From an uncultured Pseudanabaenaceae cyanobacterium (lineage in GTDB: Bacteria > Cyanobacteriota > Cyanobacteriia > PCC-9006 > JAAUQQ01): DNA of 25,564 bases. Under the pieces are notes generated by a model. The model did not search any database, was not told the DNA's origin, and was given only the letters and a program-made list of their open reading frames with translations. The stretch lies in NCBI GenBank assembly GCA_938015405.1, contig CALLPZ010000418.1, forward strand, positions 1-25,564, read 5' to 3'. Numbering within the stretch: position 1 is the first letter of the stretch; the number at the start of each line of letters is the position of its first letter. Of the stretch, positions 7,330-15,295 are shown in pieces. The position numbers and the translations under genes were made by a program.

Positions 7330-9174
7330 ATGGTGTCAAAAATCCGCCTGCTCCTGTTGAGCACGCTGGGCGTCCTCCTTTGTTCATTGCCTGCGGAAGC
7401 CGCCCGCATTTTGGGATGGCGGTTTAACGAGGCTCAGAACCGGCTGGAATTCACTACTGATGGCAATGTACAGCCTCAGGCTCAGTTGATTTTCAATCCG
7501 ACTCGGGTGGTGGTGGATCTGCCGGGAACCCGGTTGGATAAGCCACTGGTCAAGGAATCCATGACGGGGACGATCCGCTCCTATCGCATTGGCCAGTTTG
7601 ATGCGGATACCACCCGGATTGTGATCGAGGTGGCCAAGGGCTATAGCCTGGATCCCTCTAAGGTCAAGGTTCGTGGGCTGACTCAGACGCAATGGGTTGT
7701 GGAGTTGCCTCAGCCCAAACGTCAAACGGGGAGCGGGTCTGTTGCAAATGCAGCGACTCCTCCAAAGCAGCCGTCTGCCCAGTCTGCACCGTTGGTGGAT
7801 GCGCCCACTCAAGTGAACGAGGTGCGCTCCACGCCGGATGGCCTCTTTGTCAGAGTTGCTGGAGAGCCGCCTCGGGTCAAAATTAAGCGCAGCCGCGATC
7901 GCCGCACCATCGATATCAAGATCCGTAATGCTTCTCTAGGATCTGCCCAGATTCCCCTTCCCAGCGATATTGGCAAGCTAGGCATTAAGCAAATTTCTAC
8001 AGAGCAGGAGCGGGGCAGAACCCCCGATGCTTTGATTCGTCTCCAAGTTGATCCTGATGCGCCCGATTGGAAGGCGACGGTGAGCAACTTCGGTGGCATT
8101 GTTTTGTTACCCACAAGTCGACCTAAGCCTTTGCCGGGCTCGGAGACAACTGGGACTGGCAGTTCAACCCCCCAGTCGCCTGGTTCTGGTTCCCAGCCTT
8201 CTAGCCCAGGAACTTCAACGGGACAGATCGCAACGGTCCAGGGGGTTTCGATTGATCGCAGTAGCAACCAGCTCATGCTTCAGTTGGACCGTTCTGCTCG
8301 CTACTCCACTCGCCAGGATGGCAGCGATTATGTCTTGACTTTGTCCCCGGCTCGCTTGGGCCCTGGGGTTAAGGAGCCTCCAGTCTTTGTGGGCGATCGC
8401 CTGCGTCGAATTAAGCTCACCCAACGCGGTCCTCAGAATGTTGAAATCCGTTTGACACCGGATCGAGGGGTGACGATTGGACAAGTTCAGGTTCCCAACC
8501 TCAAGCTACTGTCCCTGCCGCTCCAACGCAGTCGCCAACCTGGGGGGAAGACGGGGCCAATTAATGTGATTCTCCCGGCTGGTCGGCCCCAGATTGCCCG
8601 GCCACCTGCTTTTGACCCCAACATCATCCTGCCTGCACCCGATGGACGTCCGGTTGTGGTGATTGATCCTGGCCACGGCGGTCCGGACCCCGGTGCTGTA
8701 GGGAACGGTCTGCGGGAAACGGAAATTGTGCTGGATATTAGTCGTCAGGTGACGGCGTTCTTAGAGGCCCAGGGGGTCCAAGTGGTCATGACGCGCAATG
8801 CTGAGTATGACCTGGATCTACAGCCTCGAGTGGATATTGCTGAGCGGGTTAATGCCACAGCCTTTATCAGCATCCATGCCAATGCCATTAGCATGGCTCG
8901 CCCGGATGTGAATGGTGTAGAGACTTACTACTATGCATCGGGCAAAGAGTTGGCTCAGTCCATTCACGAAAGCGTTTTGCAAAGTGTGGACATTGGCGAT
9001 CGCCGTCTGCGCAGTGCTCGCTTCTATGTTCTACGGCGCACTTCCATGCCTGCTGCCCTGGTAGAGACTGGTTTTATTACCGGAGCCCAGGATAAGTTCA
9101 AGTTGGCTGACCCTGCTTTCCGCACTCAGATGGCCAAGGCGATCGCGCGCGGTATTCTTCGCTATTTGCAATAG
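7330..9174 (+). CDS. amiC: N-acetylmuramoyl-L-alanine amidase with AMIN domains (AmiC type)
   Basis: A 614-residue exported peptidoglycan amidase that cleaves the bond between N-acetylmuramic acid and L-alanine during cell separation. I chose ATG 7330, which begins a standard signal peptide (MVSKIRLLLLSTLGVLLCSL) cleaved after PAEA. The open frame reaches 13 codons further up, but that would bury the signal. Two AMIN domains, which localise such enzymes to septal peptidoglycan, lie at about 25-125 and 300-395. A Gly/Ser/Pro/Thr-rich linker follows the first AMIN region (about 268-300). The Amidase_3 domain occupies about 442-614, with zinc and catalytic residues in DPGHGG (His449), RETEI, SIHAN and VETGF. 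In many cyanobacteria this gene is next to murI; that is not so here. A hairpin terminator follows. Confidence 0.93.
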   Translation: MVSKIRLLLLSTLGVLLCSLPAEAARILGWRFNEAQNRLEFTTDGNVQPQAQLIFNPTRVVVDLPGTRLDKPLVKESMTGTIRSYRIGQFDADTTRIVIEVAKGYSLDPSKVKVRGLTQTQWVVELPQPKRQTGSGSVANAATPPKQPSAQSAPLVDAPTQVNEVRSTPDGLFVRVAGEPPRVKIKRSRDRRTIDIKIRNASLGSAQIPLPSDIGKLGIKQISTEQERGRTPDALIRLQVDPDAPDWKATVSNFGGIVLLPTSRPKPLPGSETTGTGSSTPQSPGSGSQPSSPGTSTGQIATVQGVSIDRSSNQLMLQLDRSARYSTRQDGSDYVLTLSPARLGPGVKEPPVFVGDRLRRIKLTQRGPQNVEIRLTPDRGVTIGQVQVPNLKLLSLPLQRSRQPGGKTGPINVILPAGRPQIARPPAFDPNIILPAPDGRPVVVIDPGHGGPDPGAVGNGLRETEIVLDISRQVTAFLEAQGVQVVMTRNAEYDLDLQPRVDIAERVNATAFISIHANAISMARPDVNGVETYYYASGKELAQSIHESVLQSVDIGDRRLRSARFYVLRRTSMPAALVETGFITGAQDKFKLADPAFRTQMAKAIARGILRYLQ

Positions 9175-9199
9175 CAACATTGATGATGTGGGAGAGACT

Positions 9200-9218
9200 G
9201 GGGGACGACTGCGTCCCC
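9200..9218 (+). terminator. Terminator of the amidase gene
   Basis: GGGGAC (9201-9206) pairs with GTCCCC (9213-9218) over a six-base loop, followed by TTTGGGTTT. It lies 26 bp beyond the amidase stop. The T-tract is interrupted, so strength is uncertain. Confidence 0.6.
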
Positions 9219-9269
9219 TTTGGGTTTGCTAGAGTCCGTTTTGATAGACAGCTGTCTTACGCTCCCAAT

Positions 9270-9305
9270 AAAAAAGCCTTGGCTGTAGACAGCCAAGGCT
9301 TTTTT
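9270..9305. terminator. Bidirectional terminator, tRNA copy 1
   Basis: A perfect 17-bp inverted repeat, AAAAAAGCCTTGGCTGT with ACAGCCAAGGCTTTTTT, around an AG loop. The T-run on either strand suits both the minus-strand tRNA and any plus-strand readthrough from the amidase gene. Confidence 0.92.
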
Positions 9306-9315
9306 ATCATCGAAG

Positions 9316-9389
<74 letters not shown>

Positions 9390-9400
9390 GCGGTTTAAGT

Positions 9401-9406
9401 AGTATA
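9401..9406 (-). promoter_or_regulatory. -10 box of tRNA-fMet copy 1
   Basis: TATACT on the minus strand, 11 bp before the tRNA 5' end. The same octamer GCTATACT precedes copy 2 even though the surrounding bases differ, which supports function. No good -35 match is visible. Confidence 0.5.
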
Positions 9407-9550
9407 GCTTACATTTTGCGGAAGACTACAATTCTATTTTGCTTGGTTTTTGAGGGGGATATGGAGCCTTCTTTTGCGAGAAAACTCAAGCGTAATTTGA
9501 GGCTGGGTCATGCTATTCCCTGGCCCATTTTTAAGTCTTATGCTCCCAAT

Positions 9551-9586
9551 AAAAAAGCCTTGGCTGTAGACAGCCAAGGCTTTTTT
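9551..9586. terminator. Bidirectional terminator, tRNA copy 2
   Basis: Same perfect 17-bp inverted repeat as copy 1. On the minus strand it ends transcription of tRNA copy 2 before copy 1, so each tRNA is its own transcription unit. Confidence 0.92.
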
Positions 9587-9596
9587 ATCATTGAAG

Positions 9597-9670
<74 letters not shown>

Positions 9671-9681
9671 GCGGCTCATGC

Positions 9682-9687
9682 AGTATA
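9682..9687 (-). promoter_or_regulatory. -10 box of tRNA-fMet copy 2
   Basis: TATACT on the minus strand, 11 bp before the tRNA 5' end, matching the box at copy 1 in sequence and nearly in spacing. It lies outside the duplicated unit, which argues that it is functional. Confidence 0.5.
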
Positions 9688-9789
9688 GCCCAGATTCTGT
9701 GACATTGGCGATATTCTTTCAAGAGAGCCCTCTAATGCTTGTCTGGGCTGATTTTGAGGCGATTTCGATATTGGAATATAGAGGAAAAT

Positions 9790-10740
9790 CTACACCATTT
9801 TTAGCTCGCCAGTTAGGTCCAACCGTTTGACGTCACTGAGGGTTAGAAACTTATCAGCCAGTTGCTGGGCAATGTCGGGTTGAATCCAACCCAGCTGCTG
9901 GAGGAGGCGAATGGCGACGGCATATTTGGCTCGCTTTGCTCCGTCCTTGACCTTGATGGCTAGACCCATTCCTTGTCCGACTTGGCCCAGGCATTGGATG
10001 CCCTCTGCCCCAGATTTACTAATGACTTCTCCGGCAGTGAGGCGCATGAGTTCCGTGTCAAAGCGTCCTTCACCAGCAACGAGCTCGGGATAATGGACCA
10101 TTGCCCGGGTGATACGTTCCATATCCAGGCGATCGCCGGCAGCCAGGTGGGCATACAAAGTCGCCATTTGGCTAATGGGCATGTAGTAAGTGGGCATGCC
10201 ACAGTCATCCCTGGCGCTAATTAGCTCCGCAGCGGGAATGCCAATGCAATCCGACACTTTGTTGAGGACAAGTTGCTGAACTGGATGCTTCGGGTTGAGG
10301 TAGTCCCTCGTGCTCCAGCTGCACTGTTTGCAAACCGCTAACATTCCAGCATGGTTGCCAGAGCAATTGTGATTGAGGGGACTGAGCTGCCCTTCTGGAA
10401 TGGGGCAGCGTAGGTCAGAAGCTTCTAAGCCACTGCGCCACAGGACGTGGAATGCTTGGCGGGCGAGGGCAGGGGTGCCGTCATGGGAGGCGCACATAAT
10501 AGCCAGGTCTCGATCACTCAAGCCATGGGCTTCAAGGGTGCCTGTGCTGGTGACTGCAATGGCCTGGAGGGGTTTAAGGGCTGAGCGTATAAAGGCACTG
10601 GTGTTGGAATCACCTGCTGCCATGCGTACACGGCCTCTAACATCACAGAGAACGGCTTCAGCTTGGTGTTCAGATTCGACGATACCTTCGCGCAGGAGAT
10701 TAATCGTGATCGGTGCGGGAACCGAGGACATGCGGCTCAT
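9790..10740 (-). CDS. Asparaginase, Rhizobium etli type (AnsA-like, class 3)
   Basis: A 316-residue enzyme of the Rhizobium-type L-asparaginase family, hydrolysing asparagine to aspartate and ammonia; it is unrelated to E. coli AnsA/AnsB. By comparison with the characterised R. etli enzyme, the catalytic Ser-x-x-Lys pair is S53-K56 (in IRSALKP) and the second serine is S85 (in CASHDGT). The metal-site cysteines are C126 (NCSGNHAGML) and C180 (DDCGMP). The residue that I recall as the metal-binding lysine of the R. etli enzyme is Asn129 here. No signal peptide, so cytoplasmic. It is the last gene of a minus-strand run with rsfS and CGLD27, 51 bp after the latter. The ATG at 10740 follows GAAGGG; M4 is an alternative. 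Confidence 0.88.
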   Translation of the reverse strand: MSRMSSVPAPITINLLREGIVESEHQAEAVLCDVRGRVRMAAGDSNTSAFIRSALKPLQAIAVTSTGTLEAHGLSDRDLAIMCASHDGTPALARQAFHVLWRSGLEASDLRCPIPEGQLSPLNHNCSGNHAGMLAVCKQCSWSTRDYLNPKHPVQQLVLNKVSDCIGIPAAELISARDDCGMPTYYMPISQMATLYAHLAAGDRLDMERITRAMVHYPELVAGEGRFDTELMRLTAGEVISKSGAEGIQCLGQVGQGMGLAIKVKDGAKRAKYAVAIRLLQQLGWIQPDIAQQLADKFLTLSDVKRLDLTGELKMV

Positions 10741-10791
10741 GATGGCCCTTCAGTAAATGCGTACAGGGATGGTTTTAAGGGGGGCTCGGAG

Positions 10792-11289
10792 CTAGAGCAG
10801 AAACCAAGCTCCAGCACTGACAAGGAAAAATGCTCCGATCGCCAGCAAGCTTTTTTGAATTCGTTTGAGGAGGGGGTGGATTTGGTAGGTCACCACAAGC
10901 TGATCTTGGGCCAACATTTCTGTTGGCTTTGTCCAATATTGACCGTCGTACCAGCCTGACTCTTCGTAAAAGATTTTTTCGGCGCTGAGGCGATCGCGCA
11001 CGTAGGTCCAACCGAGATATTGCTGGACCAAAATAAAAATGATTGGAAAGCAAGCCCCAATGGCGGCTGACCAAAGGCATTGCACCGGCATTTTGGCGAA
11101 AGGAAAGCTGACGAGGCTAATGGGCATTACCAGAATCAGCCCAATGGTCCCAACGATTGCCAACCGCCCGACAAATGGCAGGCGCGGTAGCATGACCCAA
11201 CTAAAGAACCAAGACTCTTGAAGGTCCTTGAATTCGTTAAGGGGTTGCTGTTCTTCCGGGACTGGACAGAGGGTTGTGGGAGAGACCAT
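10792..11289 (-). CDS. CGLD27 family protein (Ycf36, DUF1230)
   Basis: A 165-residue membrane protein of the CGLD27/Ycf36 family (DUF1230), conserved in cyanobacteria and in plastids of some algae and plants. Family signatures are CPVPEEQQPLNEFKDLQESWFFSW (residues 8-31), followed by two hydrophobic segments at about 44-65 and 73-90. Then comes a YVRDRLSAEKIFYEESGWYDGQYWTKP block and a final hydrophobic helix at about 147-165. The plant homologue is reported to matter for acclimation to iron deficiency or light stress, but no biochemical activity is established. It sits between rsfS and the asparaginase gene on the same strand (203 and 51 bp gaps), an arrangement I recall from other cyanobacteria. 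Confidence 0.85.
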   Translation of the reverse strand: MVSPTTLCPVPEEQQPLNEFKDLQESWFFSWVMLPRLPFVGRLAIVGTIGLILVMPISLVSFPFAKMPVQCLWSAAIGACFPIIFILVQQYLGWTYVRDRLSAEKIFYEESGWYDGQYWTKPTEMLAQDQLVVTYQIHPLLKRIQKSLLAIGAFFLVSAGAWFLL

Positions 11290-11492
11290 TACATTCTTGA
11301 CGAAGCGCCTACGGCCCCTAAGGACTTGCCCTACTCTAACGGAAAAGCCCTAGCCAATCGAGCCCACAAGGGAGAACGGGGGGGATGCCAATGGAAGGGA
11401 TTGAGTCACTCCAATGCCTGAGAGGCTCATTCTTAGAGGCGTTAGAGAGGGAGAAATATGGAGAGATGAGCAGAATCGCTTGATTTTGACTG

Positions 11493-11960
11493 CTAAGCGA
11501 GGCTTTGTTGGCCTTGGGATTCCCACTCTACGCGTTTGCCATGGCTCCAGAAGGCTTCCAAGTTATAGAACTCGCGCTCGTCGGGCATGAAGCAATGGAC
11601 CACAATATCCCCGTAGTCTTGGAGAATCCAGCGTCCTTCCCCCATCCCTTCAATGTGGCGGGGAACCCTCTCAAACTCTTCTTCTAGGGTATCGCCGATG
11701 GAGTTGGCGATCGCCTTAACTTGAGTGGGGGAGAGGCCAGAAACCAGGACAAAAAAGTCTGCTAGGTAGGCCACGTCTGCCACGTCCAAAATGACGATGT
11801 CACCCCCTTTGCGATCATCCGCAGCTTCAGCAGCAGCCAGAGCCATTTTGAGGTTTTCAGCACTGGCAGTGCTGGGCCGATTCTCATCCAGGAGCTCAGT
11901 TTCTGACGCTGGGGTCTCGGTTTCTAACTCAGGAGCAGTATCGATGGGACGGTCTGTCAT
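11493..11960 (-). CDS. rsfS: Ribosome silencing factor RsfS
   Basis: A 155-residue RsfS/YbeB/Iojap-family protein, which binds ribosomal protein uL14 and blocks joining of the ribosomal subunits when nutrients are scarce. The conserved domain spans about 36-148, with DIVILDVADVAYLADFFVLVSG, then PRHIEGMGEGRWILQDYGDIVVH and a final FYNLEAFWSH. Residues 1-35 are an acidic, Ser/Thr-rich extension absent from the E. coli protein (105 residues). It is the first gene of the rsfS-CGLD27-asparaginase run. The ATG at 11960 has no clear ribosome-binding site. An internal Met at residue 39 would truncate the start of the domain, so the upstream start is better. Confidence 0.92.
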   Translation of the reverse strand: MTDRPIDTAPELETETPASETELLDENRPSTASAENLKMALAAAEAADDRKGGDIVILDVADVAYLADFFVLVSGLSPTQVKAIANSIGDTLEEEFERVPRHIEGMGEGRWILQDYGDIVVHCFMPDEREFYNLEAFWSHGKRVEWESQGQQSLA

Positions 11961-12324
11961 AGGGAGGCTGAAATGCAGAGGACTTAAGAGGTTAACTGGC
12001 AGCAGGGGGAGAGGGAGTCAGACGCCAACGGTGTATATCGAGAGGACTAAGGCTCGCGCTGTGCCTTAGCGCTATTGGAGGCTCTAAACAAATATCCCCA
12101 GGAGGCGCGATCGCTCCCTGGGGACATCCATATAATTCACCGTGCTTGTGAGCAAGCTTAGGCGCTTTTACTTGGGGTCGCTGTGCTGCTTCACAAGTGG
12201 AAAGCGTCAGCAATCTCAAACCCGCCTGACAAAACCCATCACGGCAGTTGCACGGCATGATTAAGCCAGTGCTAGGGTGGCAAACTCTCGACACCCAGGG
12301 CTGCTGACCTCAGTGTAACGTTGC
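11961..12324. other. Intergenic stretch with a hairpin
   Basis: About 360 bp between rsfS and the glycosyltransferase gene upstream. Apart from the hairpin at 12095-12124 I see no gene. The open frame on the minus strand around 11992-12294 has poor composition and would be interrupted by the hairpin. Confidence 0.55.
12095..12124 (-). terminator. Hairpin, probable terminator after the glycosyltransferase gene
   Basis: TCCCCAGG (12095-12102) pairs with CCTGGGGA (12117-12124), enclosing a HIP1 octamer in the loop. On the minus strand it is followed by TATTTGTTT. It lies 200 bp beyond the glycosyltransferase stop, which is far for a terminator. Confidence 0.5.
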
Positions 12325-13611
12325 CTAGGGCATCTTCGGCAGGGTCGTTACAGTCTGAGTCAAAGGCAGAGGGCTGGCCTCGGGCATGAGGGACTCAAAC
12401 AGGCCCTCGTAACGGTTTAGAGCCTGATCAAAACTGTAGTGGTCTAGGGCATATTGACGGCCTTTCTGACCCATGGCTTGGGCCATCTCTGGGGTTTCGT
12501 AGAGCTGGACGATCGCATTTGCCAGATCTTCAGCAGATTCAGGGGGGGTCACCAAGCCGGCACCACTCTCTCTTAGGGCGTCTGCTGCGGGCCCGTCATT
12601 GGGAACAGAAGCAATGATCGGACGACCACTGGCCATGAGCACCTGGGTTTTGGAGGGCATATTGAATGCCACTACATTGCTCTTTTGCACAATCATGCCC
12701 ACATCGGCAGCGGCCAACATGCGGGGCAGGCGATCGCGGGGCTGCAGCTCCATTAGGTGGATGTTGTCCAAGCTGATCTTATGCTCGCTGCACCAGGCTT
12801 TGAGCTTCTCCACTGCCGGACCTGCACCAGCAATCACGAATTTGATATCTGGAATGTGGGCAACTTTCGTGGCAGCTCGGATCACCGTTTCAATGCCCTG
12901 GCTGTGGGCAATATTGCCGGAATAGAGTGCGACAAACTTGCCTTCTAGGCCGAGCTCTTTGCGGAACTCGTTGTCTTCTTTCTCGAGTGGCTTGATGAAA
13001 TTGACATCGACCCAGTTGGGGATGCAAGAGATTTTGTCTGTCTCGACGCCCTTGAGGCTGAGGTTTTCGGTGAAGCGATCGGTGATGACGCTAATGGCGG
13101 TGGAGGAGCGATAGGCAAACTTCTCCAGGGCCTCAAAGACACGAATGATGGCCTGGTTTTTGAGGATGCCCAGGTGAATTGCAGCATCGGGCAGGATGTC
13201 TTGCAGGTTGAGCACCACTGGACAGCGGTAAACCACACCCAGTAGCGCGGCTGGTACTGAAACGGGCAGTGGTGGTGCAGTCAACATCACCACATCGGGT
13301 CGCCAACCTCGGAGGGCTTGGAAAAAACTGCTGGCCACAAAGCTGCCGTCAAGGAGCACGCGGTCTACAAGACCGGGGTTGGGGCGGATCCAGACGTAGC
13401 TGCGCTGGATGGTGACACCGTTACGCTCTTCCGTGACATAAGCTTTGCCCCGATACTCCGGGTGAATTTTCCGCTCCGGATAATTAGGCATGCCCGTGAT
13501 GACGCGCACATCATGCCCACGGTTGGCTAGCCCTTCCGCTAGCTCGGTCATTAGGGGAGCAATCCCAATGGGCTCGGGGTGATAGTTGTAGGAATAGATC
13601 AGGATCCGCAT
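12325..13611 (-). CDS. GT4 family glycosyltransferase (WcaI-like)
   Basis: A 428-residue retaining glycosyltransferase with a GT-B fold. The N-terminal domain begins MRILIYSYNYHPEPIGIAPL, the pattern of WcaI-like exopolysaccharide enzymes, with VVLNLQDILPDAAIHLG at 132-148. The C-terminal GT4 domain (about 190-400) contains FVALYSGNIAHSQGIETVI, FVIAGAGP (258-265) and the donor-binding stretch FNMPSKTQVLMASGRPIIAS (316-335). GT4 enzymes have E-x7-E at that last site; here Pro319 and Gln323 flank it, as in WcaI-like members, so the exact catalytic residue is uncertain. No membrane helix is obvious. It probably adds a sugar in capsule or exopolysaccharide synthesis. It stands alone, with no other polysaccharide gene adjacent, although an O-antigen ligase gene lies 8 kb away. 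Confidence 0.85.
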   Translation of the reverse strand: MRILIYSYNYHPEPIGIAPLMTELAEGLANRGHDVRVITGMPNYPERKIHPEYRGKAYVTEERNGVTIQRSYVWIRPNPGLVDRVLLDGSFVASSFFQALRGWRPDVVMLTAPPLPVSVPAALLGVVYRCPVVLNLQDILPDAAIHLGILKNQAIIRVFEALEKFAYRSSTAISVITDRFTENLSLKGVETDKISCIPNWVDVNFIKPLEKEDNEFRKELGLEGKFVALYSGNIAHSQGIETVIRAATKVAHIPDIKFVIAGAGPAVEKLKAWCSEHKISLDNIHLMELQPRDRLPRMLAAADVGMIVQKSNVVAFNMPSKTQVLMASGRPIIASVPNDGPAADALRESGAGLVTPPESAEDLANAIVQLYETPEMAQAMGQKGRQYALDHYSFDQALNRYEGLFESLMPEASPLPLTQTVTTLPKMP

Positions 13612-14265
13612 GGCTTAATGACTGAGGCTTGGACATATATCACCGGGGATCTCTCGGGGTGGAGGCTTTAGATCCCTTAGCCAGGAAGACTGTCCAACTT
13701 CCAGTGCGATCGCTGTCACGTTACTCATCCCCAGATTAGAGCATCAAACTATACCGATGCGCTAAATTCCTAAACCCTTTCCTGCTCTGAGGCGAGAATG
13801 ATCTAGAGGAAGTGTTGTGGGGCAAGAAGTGCCAGAGATATCGGTCGAGAGACATTGGGGGGCGTTGTCTCTGCTCTCTTAGATTGCCCAGTTAAGGTGG
13901 TTCGATTAACGAGGCTGAAAAGTTCTCTGGGAGCAAATTTCAGGATTTTTCGTGAGAAAGAAAAAAGATGTCTCCACAACTCTTTGAGACTGATTTTTGC
14001 TATGGATAGAGACTTTTTCTGCGACTGGAATTGAATACTTTTTTAGATAAATCAATTTACAATGCCTCTCCGTTAGATGCTCTTTTAGACGATGTCGGCG
14101 GAGATTTGGTGTCTGGAGGGGGCTTTAGAGAGGCAAATACCCCAAAAAACAGGGCCGTAACTGCTACTGCAATTACGACCCAATAAAATAATTCAGATCA
14201 AATGCCTCTTAACAAGGGTTCTAGGAGGCAGAACTTCTATCTTTCAGGAGACAACTTTCAAGGCT
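13612..14265. other. Intergenic stretch, possible decayed small gene inside
   Basis: About 650 bp between the glycosyltransferase start and the stop of the DUF3318-like gene. It is largely featureless except for the open frame at 14057-14194 on the minus strand (separate entry). AT-rich tracts occur near 13960-14060. Confidence 0.5.
14057..14194 (-). other. Open frame resembling a one-helix membrane protein, no start codon
   Basis: A 45-codon open frame reads ELFYWVVIAVAVTALFFGVF followed by a Pro/Lys/Ser-rich tail (SLKPPPDTKSPP) to a TAA at 14059-14057. A hydrophobic helix plus polar tail is typical of small photosynthetic membrane subunits, and AAGAGG at 14210-14205 is a plausible ribosome-binding site. 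However, no ATG, GTG or TTG exists between the upstream TGA and the helix. It may be a decayed gene, a gene with a rare start, or chance. I recognise no specific family. Confidence 0.3.
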
Positions 14266-14946
14266 TTAACCGTAAACGTTCTCAGACCGGGAACGACTGT
14301 TTGGCAAAGCTTCTCCTCCCTGAGAGGCCTTGGCTTGAGCCTTGGCTTTGGCCGCGCTACGTCGCAGCGCAGTGAGGCGAGAATCGTAGATCTTGCGCTT
14401 TTTCTTCTTGGGAGTCTGCTCAATGATGGCCTTGAGAGCACTGCCCAGGCTGCGGTAGGCATTGGGTAGGGAGTAGCCAAAACGAGTCGCCAAGGAAATG
14501 GCACGCTCGTCAGCATCAATGGCTTCCAGCAGGCGACGCTCACCGTTGTTACGAGCATAGAGGCGGTAGCCTGCAAAACCAGAGAGGCCCAAAGCCAATA
14601 GGAGTAGCAAGCCGTCCTGAACCCAGAGTTCGCCAACGGCACCACCGAGACCAATGGCAAGGGCTGCCATCTCCCAACCATCGCGGGGAATGGCATCGTT
14701 TTGAATGCGACCAACCTCATGCCAAAACAGCAAGTTTCGCTGATCTAGGGCAAATTGCTCCCAACTCACCAAGTCGATTTGGATCTCAACTTCATCCTTG
14801 GCAATTTCTTCGCAGGTAATCAACAGTGGATCGACTGCTGTGGCAGCTTCTACAAAGACCCAGCTTTGTAGCTCTGGCGGCAACAGGCCCTTGAGCCTTT
14901 GCAGCTCACTCATCTCAGATCGGGCGGTGTTGGCAAACGAGGTCAT
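14266..14946 (-). CDS. DUF3318-like cyanobacterial membrane protein
   Basis: A 226-residue protein matching a family widespread in cyanobacteria that I believe is DUF3318. Its pattern is an N-terminal ELQRLKGLLPPELQSWVFVE, then QIDLVSWEQFALDQRNLLFW, then HEVGRIQNDAIPRDGWEMAA. Two hydrophobic helices follow at about 94-106 and 110-128 (DGLLLLLALGLSGFAGY). The last third is basic and helical (TPKKKKRKIYDSRLTALRRSAAKAKAQAK). Function is unknown. The ATG at 14946 is preferred, since the open frame reaches back only four codons further to a TTG. It is divergent from carB with a 349-bp intergenic region, so a shared control region is possible. The domain name is from memory and could be wrong; the family-level recognition is firmer. 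Confidence 0.65.
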   Translation of the reverse strand: MTSFANTARSEMSELQRLKGLLPPELQSWVFVEAATAVDPLLITCEEIAKDEVEIQIDLVSWEQFALDQRNLLFWHEVGRIQNDAIPRDGWEMAALAIGLGGAVGELWVQDGLLLLLALGLSGFAGYRLYARNNGERRLLEAIDADERAISLATRFGYSLPNAYRSLGSALKAIIEQTPKKKKRKIYDSRLTALRRSAAKAKAQAKASQGGEALPNSRSRSENVYG

Positions 14947-15295
14947 GGCAGAACTCAAATGATTTTGGAACTGCAGGCAGCTGCGGGATAAAGCAGAAAT
15001 CCAGCCTGGTTAATGCCTCTAGCATGGCATTGGTAATGCCTGTTGTAGGCAAAGGTTTGCCGGATTGTAACAGCCTGGGTTAAGACACATGATGGTCTTG
15101 TGACCTTAGTTATAAGGCCCAGCACTAGGCTGCGTAAAGTCTGACTAAGGGGAGATTACCGTCCTTCTCAGTGCTTGTTGGGTTGAGGGTCAAACCTTTT
15201 ACAACTAATACGCTTCCCCTAAGACCGTAGAATGGATTGGATTTGCCGCGTTTTGCTCGGCGACACCCTTCGCACGATAGACCTCACTACAGCCT
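14947..15295. other. Divergent intergenic region (DUF3318-like gene / carB)
   Basis: 349 bp holding both promoters. A small hairpin, AATGCC (15012-15017) with GGCATT (15026-15031), is followed by another AATGCC at 15035-15040. No gene seen. Confidence 0.5.
15183..15211 (+). promoter_or_regulatory. Possible carB promoter
   Basis: TTGAGG (15183-15188), a 17-bp spacer and TAATAC (15206-15211) loosely match sigma-70 boxes, about 85 bp before the carB ATG. The match is weak at both boxes. Confidence 0.25.

Noticed and set aside
11992..12294. 100-codon open frame on the minus strand
   Set aside because: It spans a hairpin, has an unusual Cys/Pro-rich composition and no ribosome-binding site.
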